This document shows, one piece after another, positions 17,773 to 25,568 of a stretch of 47,153 nucleotides of DNA (positions are counted from its first letter, which is position 1; each line of letters starts with the position of its first letter). Location of the stretch: positions 1 to 47,153 of the forward strand of contig CALJAA010000120.1 of NCBI GenBank assembly GCA_938028465.1, given 5' to 3'. Made by a program: the position numbers and the translations under genes. The DNA is from an uncultured Granulosicoccaceae bacterium (GTDB taxonomy: Bacteria > Pseudomonadota > Gammaproteobacteria > Granulosicoccales > Granulosicoccaceae). Below the pieces are notes generated by a model. The model ran no database searches and was not told the origin of the DNA. It worked only from the letters and a program-made list of their open reading frames with translations.

Positions 17773-19659
17773 GTGAATAGTCGCAAATCTGTTTACTTTC
17801 TGATGATTGCAGCATTAGTGTGCGCAATCAGTTTGCTTCTGGTTATGGCAAACATCAATCAAGCCCGGCTTCAACTTCAGAACTCCAAGGAAGGCGCATT
17901 CAATTATGTCCTTCAAGCCGAACGATCTTTTGATCGATTGCATCTGGCAATTGATGAGTATATCGAAACGGACTCAACCGATCAAAAACAACTGTTGTGG
18001 CCTAAGCTGCAGTTGCGATTCGATATTATCTGGAGCGTATTTAAGGTCTTCGATATACATTTACCTGAAAGTCAGCGCCTTGCATCGGCCGATCAATTCA
18101 CAGAAAAAACCAAATTATTTTTAACGAGCAACGATCCTCTATTCATCAGCAACACCATCCCTGAGGATCATCAACTTCATACTGTTACCGGAGCGCTGAC
18201 TCAACTCTCTACAGAGCTGCACGCTGTAGGCAACGAAGTGTTCGCACAATTTAACGTTTTTAGAGATAGCATTTCAGACCGCATGGAGAACCTATATCGA
18301 TACTTCTGGATCTCCGCGCTTTTATTATTGACTACTGGCATAGCACTGGTGGCCCAGCTGTTCAGGCTGATAAATCATTCAATGCAGCTCTTTGATGAAG
18401 CCCAACGCTCCAAGGCACGATTATCGAACGTCATTGAAGAGCTACGAAGCGGTAAGCGCGAACAGAAAGCGAAGGACAGCTTTATTGCAGCAGCGAGCCA
18501 CGATTTAAGGCAACCATTACACGCACTGGGGCTTTTTGTCAGCGCTTTGGAAAAAAATGTAAAGAAACCAGAAGGCCCGATTATATTAGATAAAATTAAG
18601 CAATCAACTGATGCTTTAAGTAGTTTGTTTAACAGTTTGTTGGATATTTCACGCCTTGATGCAGGTGTGGTTGAAGTTATGCCTCGACACTTTTGTTGTG
18701 CGGAGCTTTTTAAAAGCCTAGAAGAAGAATTTAGCGAAATTGCGGCGCACCGAAAGCTTGAATTTAGTATCGAACGCTCTGTAGAAGTTGCCTATACCGA
18801 TAACGTACTACTAGGCCGAATACTTCGAAACTTGATTGACAATGCGGTAGTGCATACCAAAGAAGGAAAAGTAGAAATTTCTTGCAACCGAAAGAACGAC
18901 AAAGTTCATATAACCGTTTCTGACACGGGGCCTGGCATCCCATCTGATGAGCACGAGGATATATTCTCAGAATACTACCAACTCGGCAATCCGGAACGTG
19001 ACCGTTCCAAAGGCCTTGGCTTGGGCCTGTCGATCGTAAGGCGGCTATCTGATTTGTTAGGCATAAAGGTGACAATCGATTCTGCTGTGGGCGCCGGAAC
19101 GCGTATCGAATTACAAGTACCAGCAGGTTCCGCCGAGAAAGTCGCATTACTAAAAAATCAAGATTTCGATATTTCGGTTAGAGACTTTCAGGGCGCTACG
19201 CTTCTGGTCATCGATGATGAAAAGGCGGTTCGAGAAGGCATGGAATGTATGTTGAGCAACGTGAATTGCTCGGTGATAACAGCAGAGTCTGGTAAGGCTG
19301 CGCACAACATCGTCGTGGAACGAAATATAAAACCAGCAGTGATCATCGCCGACTATCGTTTGCGTGAAGGTGAAACCGGCGATACTGCCGTGGAGATGAT
19401 TAGAGATGAATTTAACGATGACATACCAGCGCTGATAATTACCGGTGATACATCACCCGAGCGAGTACGCGACGCAACCGCCAGTGGGATGAAATTGCTG
19501 CACAAACCGGTGCTACCAGATGAGTTAGTAAAGGTGATAGAAGAATTTTTACAAAAAACACACGATAGCGCCGTATGGGCACCGTATACAGAAAATAGTG
19601 ATGCTGACCCTGAACACCTTGGTAGCAAAATCGAAAAAAAAACTACTGAAATTAGCTAA
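17773..19659 (+). CDS. Hybrid sensor histidine kinase with C-terminal receiver domain
   Basis: A 628-residue membrane protein beginning at a GTG. TM1 lies at about residues 8-27, a periplasmic helical region at 28-172, and TM2 at about 175-197. A short coiled linker leads to the kinase core: His243 in AASHDLRQPLHALGLF (HisKA), N box LRNLIDNAVVHT, G1 SDTGPGIP and G2 GLGLGLSIV. The receiver domain (about 472-595) has VIDDE, phospho-acceptor Asp527 in IADYRL and Lys578 in LLHKPV. The DLRQPLHALGLF variant is common in hybrid kinases that have a soluble partner regulator; none is adjacent. It is probably coupled to the upstream sulfite-oxidase-fold sensor. Its stop overlaps the stop of the convergent hydrolase at the end of the NRPS cluster. 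Confidence 0.94.
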   Translation: MNSRKSVYFLMIAALVCAISLLLVMANINQARLQLQNSKEGAFNYVLQAERSFDRLHLAIDEYIETDSTDQKQLLWPKLQLRFDIIWSVFKVFDIHLPESQRLASADQFTEKTKLFLTSNDPLFISNTIPEDHQLHTVTGALTQLSTELHAVGNEVFAQFNVFRDSISDRMENLYRYFWISALLLLTTGIALVAQLFRLINHSMQLFDEAQRSKARLSNVIEELRSGKREQKAKDSFIAAASHDLRQPLHALGLFVSALEKNVKKPEGPIILDKIKQSTDALSSLFNSLLDISRLDAGVVEVMPRHFCCAELFKSLEEEFSEIAAHRKLEFSIERSVEVAYTDNVLLGRILRNLIDNAVVHTKEGKVEISCNRKNDKVHITVSDTGPGIPSDEHEDIFSEYYQLGNPERDRSKGLGLGLSIVRRLSDLLGIKVTIDSAVGAGTRIELQVPAGSAEKVALLKNQDFDISVRDFQGATLLVIDDEKAVREGMECMLSNVNCSVITAESGKAAHNIVVERNIKPAVIIADYRLREGETGDTAVEMIRDEFNDDIPALIITGDTSPERVRDATASGMKLLHKPVLPDELVKVIEEFLQKTHDSAVWAPYTENSDADPEHLGSKIEKKTTEIS

Positions 19660-20498
19660 AAAGACCGCTTAGCCCAATCTACAATATCCTGCTGCATTTC
19701 ATCGCGATGGTGCTGCAACATATTTAAGTGATCAGTTACCGGAAAATAATTTGTGCTAACCTTTCCTTCAAAATCGAAATCACTAAAAATGTCCCAAAAC
19801 TGTTGGCGATAATTGTAATAGCCAGTAACACCACCGGTATATATAAAGTGCATCAACACGCCACGTTGTGCAAGTGTTTGTATGTTCTCACCGGATTGCT
19901 CGCGAGACCATTCTGTGTAAGCCGTGTTGTTAGCTAATACCGAACCTTGTACGGCCTGCCCTTCTTCAGGCGGTTGTGATTTAGCTTTGAATCGATTTAA
20001 CAAACGCTTCCAACGCGATGGCTGTATGGAACGGCGCAGCAAGTGTTGAAAAACATAATTGATATAAAAGCGTTTAGTGCGATAACCCACGCCATCAATA
20101 TTAAGCAGCCCAACAACGCGTTCATCAGCAAGGGCTTTTATCGCGGTATCGTTAGCTCCAGAACACAAGCCAACGAGGATAAACGTTTGAAGGCCATAAT
20201 TTTTTTGCATGAACTCCATCGCTTTGTCGAGATCCTGCGACACAATTTCTCTATCATCTAGTGTGGCAGAACCGGTCATGCTGTCACCTAAGCCTGACAA
20301 ATCCATCCGAAGCGATGCAAAGTTTACCTTCGCAAGCCGCCTTGCAAGATCAGTGTTAAGACGGTTCGGCCCTACTCTATGCAAAAAACCGGCATTAAGT
20401 AAAATTACACATGGCTTACCCGAAATCAAAGACCCTTCGGGGATATTGGTCAAACCGATAAGATTAGTGGCTGGGTCAATGTTATGTGCAGATTCCAT
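19656..20498 (-). CDS. Stand-alone alpha/beta hydrolase with Cys nucleophile, last gene of the NRPS arm
   Basis: A 280-residue enzyme from the ATG at 20498; a TTG at 20501 adds one residue. AAGGGATAGG lies upstream, and the NRPS stop is only 4 bp away, so the two are coupled. Fold motifs: VILLNAGFLHRVGPNRL (oxyanion region), LRMDLSGLGDS, the elbow LVGLCSGAND with Cys112, and a late VTDHLNML with His257. The NAG..HR.GP.R and GLC..A pattern recalls 'hydrolase 1' of exosortase-A-associated loci, which occurs beside a second hydrolase. Here the second hydrolase is fused to the NRPS immediately upstream. Likely job: release, transfer or editing of the carrier-bound peptide (inference). The stop codon overlaps that of the sensor kinase. 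Confidence 0.87.
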   Translation of the reverse strand: MESAHNIDPATNLIGLTNIPEGSLISGKPCVILLNAGFLHRVGPNRLNTDLARRLAKVNFASLRMDLSGLGDSMTGSATLDDREIVSQDLDKAMEFMQKNYGLQTFILVGLCSGANDTAIKALADERVVGLLNIDGVGYRTKRFYINYVFQHLLRRSIQPSRWKRLLNRFKAKSQPPEEGQAVQGSVLANNTAYTEWSREQSGENIQTLAQRGVLMHFIYTGGVTGYYNYRQQFWDIFSDFDFEGKVSTNYFPVTDHLNMLQHHRDEMQQDIVDWAKRSF

Positions 20499-20502
20499 CA
20501 AC

Positions 20503-23500
20503 CTATCCCTTGATTAACGATATGATTTTGCTGATGGCCGGCTGTAAAAAAGCCAGATACCCTGCCTGATCAAAATCAGACCATAGATCAAAATCTTCAA
20601 TGTGACTATGCACGACACCATCTTCACTGATCAATACACCGACATCCGTTTCAGACAACGTCGCTGCATCTCCGCTTGTGACTAAATGCAATTGCACAGC
20701 GTTGCTTTTTTTGTAGATGCTGACGAGCGGCACGATATCAACCGCTGTAAGGCCATCAATAAGTTGCTCTGAATAGGTATAACCAAAGCGCTCCCATTTA
20801 TTGGATTTTCGTTGAACGTAACGGTAACGATCTAAGTTACGCATAGCGTATTGATGAAGCTCATCAAGATAATTTAGGTAATCAGCACCTGAGCAGACTG
20901 GGTCAAGCATAACGATCTTGTCAATATTTTCTAGGCCAGCATCCAACATCAGCGGCGCACCCAAACGTGCACCAACTAGTGTGATCGTGTCACATCCGCT
21001 TTGCGCTCTAAGAAATTGTGCAGCCGTTTTGACGTTACTACGCCAAATATCAAGCGACACCTCAGCAGGCGTACCTTCAGAATCGCCGAACCCCGTCCAA
21101 TCAAAACGCAACACATGATACCCAAGTCTGGCTAGCTCTACTGCTAACATCTGGAAACCACGATGCAGTCGCATGTACTCATGCCCTATCGACGGACACA
21201 GCAATATTGCTTGTTGTTTGATATCACTACCCGGGATATGCATCATGCCAAACAGGCGTTGATCCTCATCACCAAAAAACGAAGGCTCCATTAGATCAAC
21301 ATCAATTTGAGCCGCGTCATCGGCGAAAGCATCTGCAGGATTAAGGTAAGCCGCTATTTGAGCCAAGTTGGCTGACAACAACATGCGCGGCAATACCATC
21401 TTGTCGAATTCACGAAACAGCCTGGCGTTGAAACGCATGCCAGACAATGAACTACCGCCACTGGAGACAAAATTATCGTGGATAGATGGGTCACTACCGC
21501 CGAGCGTTTTTTGCCATACAGCGGCAACTGTTTTTTCAGTTTGCGTACGCGGTGCTACTCGTTCGCTTGCAACTGATATGGTTGGATCGGGTAAATCTTT
21601 ACGGCTAATTTTTCCGTTGGGTAAACGCGGGAAATCATCGAGCTCTTGTAACACCTGAGGCACCATGTAGTCTGGCATACGTTCTTTCAGGTACTCTAGT
21701 AGCTCGACATGATTAACCGTGTGACCCTGCTTAACACGATAATAAGCATGCAGTTTGTTATCACCCGGCGCATTAACCAACACAGCTCTTATGCCATCAA
21801 AGCGTGCCAAGGTTTGTTCGATCTCAACCGGCTCGATACGAAAACCACGTATCTTTAATTGCGCATCTTTTCGGCCGCGGTGTTCGATCACCCCATTGGG
21901 CAAGTACCGCCCCAAGTCACCGGTTAAATAAAGCTTGCCATCACCAAATGGATTATCGATAAATTTTTCTTGATTTAGGCCCTCTTCCTCGCCGAAGTAA
22001 CCCAAGGACAAGCCCTTACCTGTTACACCTAACTCACCAATAGCACCTGATGGCATCAGTTGCTGGCTTGAACTCAATACGTAAACTTGGCAACCCGTTA
22101 TGGGACGCCCTACCGGCATATTGGCTGCTAAATTTTCAGCGTTAACTTCAATGCCGGTCACGTCAGCACTGACTTCAGTAGACCCATAAAGATTAAGCAA
22201 CGTGCAGCCAGGCATAGCACCAAGAAACTGCTCAGCAATGTTTCGCGTTAGCGGCTCACCACTTACAACACACAATTTAATCGCTGTTAAGCGTGTATCG
22301 ATACTCTCAACACTATCCAAGAGCACAGATAAGTACGATGGCAATAAGAGCACGCGAGTAACGCCAAATTGCTCAAGAGAATCAACAAACTGATGGGCGT
22401 TTTTTACAATCTCGTCTGACAAAATAACCGTTGGGATACCTTGTAGTAAACCACCAAACAACTCCCATATTGAATCGACAAAGCTTAATGATGTTTTTTG
22501 GCAAACCACATCAGATGGTTCAAAGGGATAGGTATCCCACATCCAGCTAAACCGATTAAGCGTGGCGCTGTGCGAGCCGACCACTCCTTTTGCTACGCCT
22601 GTTGAGCCCGAGGTGAACATCACATAAGCACCCTTTTGAGGCGCGAGGATTCTATCAGATGCTATTGGTGATGCAGCTATAGCCTCCCACTGTGTATCAA
22701 GCTCGACTACTTGTAGATCACTACTGTCATATGCGCTGGGTGTTTGGCTATTGGTAAGAATGATCTTAGCACCAGAGCTAGCTAGCATATTGTTTTGGCG
22801 GTTAGCTGGGTAAGTTGGATCAATTGGAACAAATAGCGCTCCCGCCATCATTGTGCCCAGCATGGCAGTATAGACATCGATGGAGCGCTGGAGAATAACA
22901 GCAACCGTATCGCCTGGTTTCACTTTATGGTGAATTAAATAATCACGCACATGTGAAGCCGAGCTTGTTAGCTCTTGATAACTTAGCTGGTTTTTACTAT
23001 CGCTAACCGCAGGCGCGTCAGGAGTTTTATCAGCTTGCTGCAAAAATACCGAATGCAGAGTGTCATTTAATTTTGCTGCTGATGCGTCAACAGCTGTTTG
23101 ATTAAACTCAGTTAACAATAAGGTTCGATCTTCATCGTCAAGCATGACGATGTCTGCCAAGGTGGCTTGCTCTGGATGTTTAATATTGGCAAGGCTCTGT
23201 AGCACTGTAAGGTAATGTTTCAACAACTGCCGCGCACTTTGCTCGGGCAGTACCGAGCTACTATGCATGATCAAGAAATTCAGCTCTTGGCCTTCGAATA
23301 TATGGATCAACAGTGGTAAAGGGCTATTTTCGTGTACAGATACGTTGTTAAATTGAATAGGCGGATCGCCCAAAGCGCCTAAGTTAGGGAAAGTTTGAAA
23401 TACCAACAACGCTTCAAATAAATTAGCACCGGCTGGCAACTCGCTAGCAATATGGATATCAGCCATCGATATTTTATCGTTTTGTGTAAGTTCGGCCTTT

Positions 23501-24471
23501 TCCTTTTGCGCATCCGATAACCATTTATTGACAGTTGTGCTGTTTGCACACTGCAAACGTAACGGCAAACCACTGGCAAACATACCGAAAGTGCGATCAT
23601 GATTTCGTATGTTATTACTGCGCCCGTTCAATGTAACACCCACGACAACATCATCAGTGTTGTTATAGCGTGCAAGGGTTAGCCCCCACGCTGCCTCAAC
23701 CAACACACTAAATGTGGTTCTTGCCGTACGGGCAAGTTCATTGAGCTTTTTAGCCGTTAGTGCATCGAGCGACAAACGGAAATGATTATCTGTGTGGTAT
23801 GTATTGTCTTCTGGTACGACCCTAGTTAACTGCAGACTAGTGGATTGTTCAAAACCACTTAATTTATCAGCCCAATAAGCGCCCGAGCGTTCATTTTTAT
23901 TGGACTTTTGTTCGGCGGCATAATCACTGTACTTACCCGGTGGCGGGAGATCTATTGGCTTACCTTCAAGCAACGACCCATAGATAGTTTGTAATTCGTT
24001 AAAGAATAATACGCTAGACCACCCATCAAATATCAAATGATGGATGTCGAATATTAACTCGCAGCTAGCATCACCTAGCTGCGCTAGCGTTACGCGCAAT
24101 AGCGGTGCTTGATCAAGTGCAAACTTTTCTTGCATGCTTTGAGAGGCAAGCTCATCAAGCTTTGCCTGTTGAGCTTCGCTTGTTAGCTCACGCAAATCGT
24201 GCTCGCGCAAGGAGAATTCCAATTGGCCTCTAACAATCACTGCAGGCTCGTCGAGGCCTTCGTGCAGAAACAGACAACGCAAGCTCTCATGCCTGTTAAC
24301 AAGTTGTTGCAGGGATTGGCGAAACCGATCAAGATCAAGCGGACCGGTGATGCTATCGCGCGACTGCGTCCGATACAGAGCATCTGACTCAGATAGAAGC
24401 ATCTGGTACAGCAGCCCCTTCTGCGCTTCAGTGAGCGGATAGACGGCCGCGACGTTATCTAATTTTTCCAT
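20503..24471 (-). CDS. NRPS module C-A(beta-Ala)-T with fused C-terminal alpha/beta-hydrolase domain
   Basis: A 1322-residue synthetase. Condensation domain (about 8-440) with intact His144-His145-LIF-Asp149-Gly. Adenylation domain (about 470-950) with FTSGSTGVAKG, NLYGSTE, YLTGDLGR and the final NGKISRKDL lysine. Carrier domain with Ser1008 in SSGGSSLSGM. Aligned to GrsA, the specificity code is V-D-W-L-V-S-L-A-D-K, two conservative changes from the beta-alanine code VDWVISLADK (from memory). Val at position 235 in place of Asp fits a beta-amino acid. Residues about 1050-1322 are an alpha/beta-hydrolase domain (RFDWTGFGDSEG; LVGARLGAPL), not a normal thioesterase: Arg1169 sits at the nucleophile position. 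It probably acts third, after the two-module enzyme, and is coupled to the Cys hydrolase downstream. The ATG has only a weak upstream ribosome binding site. Confidence 0.93.
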   Translation of the reverse strand: MEKLDNVAAVYPLTEAQKGLLYQMLLSESDALYRTQSRDSITGPLDLDRFRQSLQQLVNRHESLRCLFLHEGLDEPAVIVRGQLEFSLREHDLRELTSEAQQAKLDELASQSMQEKFALDQAPLLRVTLAQLGDASCELIFDIHHLIFDGWSSVLFFNELQTIYGSLLEGKPIDLPPPGKYSDYAAEQKSNKNERSGAYWADKLSGFEQSTSLQLTRVVPEDNTYHTDNHFRLSLDALTAKKLNELARTARTTFSVLVEAAWGLTLARYNNTDDVVVGVTLNGRSNNIRNHDRTFGMFASGLPLRLQCANSTTVNKWLSDAQKEKAELTQNDKISMADIHIASELPAGANLFEALLVFQTFPNLGALGDPPIQFNNVSVHENSPLPLLIHIFEGQELNFLIMHSSSVLPEQSARQLLKHYLTVLQSLANIKHPEQATLADIVMLDDEDRTLLLTEFNQTAVDASAAKLNDTLHSVFLQQADKTPDAPAVSDSKNQLSYQELTSSASHVRDYLIHHKVKPGDTVAVILQRSIDVYTAMLGTMMAGALFVPIDPTYPANRQNNMLASSGAKIILTNSQTPSAYDSSDLQVVELDTQWEAIAASPIASDRILAPQKGAYVMFTSGSTGVAKGVVGSHSATLNRFSWMWDTYPFEPSDVVCQKTSLSFVDSIWELFGGLLQGIPTVILSDEIVKNAHQFVDSLEQFGVTRVLLLPSYLSVLLDSVESIDTRLTAIKLCVVSGEPLTRNIAEQFLGAMPGCTLLNLYGSTEVSADVTGIEVNAENLAANMPVGRPITGCQVYVLSSSQQLMPSGAIGELGVTGKGLSLGYFGEEEGLNQEKFIDNPFGDGKLYLTGDLGRYLPNGVIEHRGRKDAQLKIRGFRIEPVEIEQTLARFDGIRAVLVNAPGDNKLHAYYRVKQGHTVNHVELLEYLKERMPDYMVPQVLQELDDFPRLPNGKISRKDLPDPTISVASERVAPRTQTEKTVAAVWQKTLGGSDPSIHDNFVSSGGSSLSGMRFNARLFREFDKMVLPRMLLSANLAQIAAYLNPADAFADDAAQIDVDLMEPSFFGDEDQRLFGMMHIPGSDIKQQAILLCPSIGHEYMRLHRGFQMLAVELARLGYHVLRFDWTGFGDSEGTPAEVSLDIWRSNVKTAAQFLRAQSGCDTITLVGARLGAPLMLDAGLENIDKIVMLDPVCSGADYLNYLDELHQYAMRNLDRYRYVQRKSNKWERFGYTYSEQLIDGLTAVDIVPLVSIYKKSNAVQLHLVTSGDAATLSETDVGVLISEDGVVHSHIEDFDLWSDFDQAGYLAFLQPAISKIISLIKG

Positions 24472-24552
24472 GTATTTTCAACGTCGAGCAAGGTTAATGG
24501 GCGTCGTTGTACCCACAAAACTGCCATAGGACAATCTAGCTATAGTCCATGC

Positions 24553-24558
24553 ATTATA
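24553..24558 (-). promoter_or_regulatory. Candidate -10 box for the third-module NRPS gene
   Basis: On the minus strand this is TATAAT, an exact sigma-70 -10 match, about 82 bp upstream of the NRPS start at 24471. I find no good TTGACA-like -35 at 16-18 bp spacing, so the promoter would be weak or activator-dependent. The 142-bp gap between this gene and the lipoprotein upstream suggests an independent start of transcription. Confidence 0.35.
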
Positions 24559-24613
24559 GAAGCAAAATGGCATTTGCCGTTAACTACTGGTATCTGTGCA
24601 GCTTTAGTGAGTA

Positions 24614-25513
24614 CTAAGGGCGACTAAGCTGCTCAAGCAAAAAAGTCCGGATAATCTCCTGTATTTCCGGTTGCTCCCATAGCTCATGCCGATTTCGTAA
24701 CGGCTCATAATCAACTACATATGACAAGCTTCCATTGTTTGTAGTCATGAACTCCCCGCAATCTCCTTGATGATAACGGGACGTGTACCAAGGGTCTCGA
24801 TCTGAAACTAAAGTTAGCACCGCCTCCGACTCGGGTGCATTAATACCTTGGAATTCGGGCCAACCCGCTTGGCACACCCAAGCCTCTGCTACGCGGGCTT
24901 TGAGTAAACCCGCCGGGGTTTCAAGATTCGTATAGGTGGTAGCCACAGCAGCACCTTCACTAAACCCGACAAGCATGATGTTGTTTTTGTCAGCCCATGT
25001 GAACTCAGCGGCCTTTTTAATGGAGTAACCCGCATCAAATTGTCGAATAGCTAACGTTGGACGAAAAAGCCCTGATTCATTAGTACTGGGGTTACACGAT
25101 TGCGGATAAAACTCGCGTGCAAAGCTATTTGGTGCGATAACAACAAAACCGTTTTGGGCCAACCAGTTGATCCTGAAACTGCTGCCAGACCAAAAACCAC
25201 TACAACCGTGCAGGTAGATCACCACGGGATAGGTTTGATCTGGCACTACCTCACCTGATTCAAGTGCGCTTACAGTGGTTCGAACTACGCCACCATCCCT
25301 GGTTGGTATGCTAACCAACGACGCTTGCCACGTTAGCTCCATTTCGCTGGGAGATTGATAAAGTAGCTGTTCAGGCGTAAGGTTTGGACCATTAGGTGTG
25401 CCAGCTTTACCACCACCAGTACTACAGGCTACGCTAAACAACGAGAGCAACAGCACCGCTAAACAGTGACGCAGATACCTTTGTTTACGTATATTAAAAA
25501 TTCTCGTTGGCAC
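24614..25513 (-). CDS. Lipoprotein alpha/beta hydrolase (dienelactone hydrolase/esterase-like)
   Basis: A 299-residue protein from a GTG with GAGG 7-8 bp upstream. The N-terminus is a lipoprotein signal: basic residues, then LLLSLFSVAC with lipidated Cys30 followed by STGGGK. Asp is not at +2, so outer-membrane sorting is expected. Hydrolase motifs: VVIYLHGCSGFWSG, VIAPNSFAREF, elbow LVGFSEGAAV with Ser185, LVSDRDPWY as the acid region, and RNRHELWEQ with a candidate His. This is the secreted dienelactone-hydrolase-like type. It is divergent from the flippase (about 50 bp between starts) and upstream of the third-module NRPS. In the cluster it could trim or transesterify the exported product at the cell surface, but this is inference. 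Confidence 0.86.
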   Translation of the reverse strand: MPTRIFNIRKQRYLRHCLAVLLLSLFSVACSTGGGKAGTPNGPNLTPEQLLYQSPSEMELTWQASLVSIPTRDGGVVRTTVSALESGEVVPDQTYPVVIYLHGCSGFWSGSSFRINWLAQNGFVVIAPNSFAREFYPQSCNPSTNESGLFRPTLAIRQFDAGYSIKKAAEFTWADKNNIMLVGFSEGAAVATTYTNLETPAGLLKARVAEAWVCQAGWPEFQGINAPESEAVLTLVSDRDPWYTSRYHQGDCGEFMTTNNGSLSYVVDYEPLRNRHELWEQPEIQEIIRTFLLEQLSRP

Positions 25514-25568
25514 TGATTATCCTCGGTAAACTATTCGGATTTTGTGATTTCTACTAATTTAATTGCTC

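Noticed and set aside
20503-21330. C-terminal NRPS domain called as a standard thioesterase
   Set aside because: The G-x-S-x-G serine is replaced by Arg and no thioesterase-type His is clear, so it is described as a hydrolase-like domain of unknown activity.
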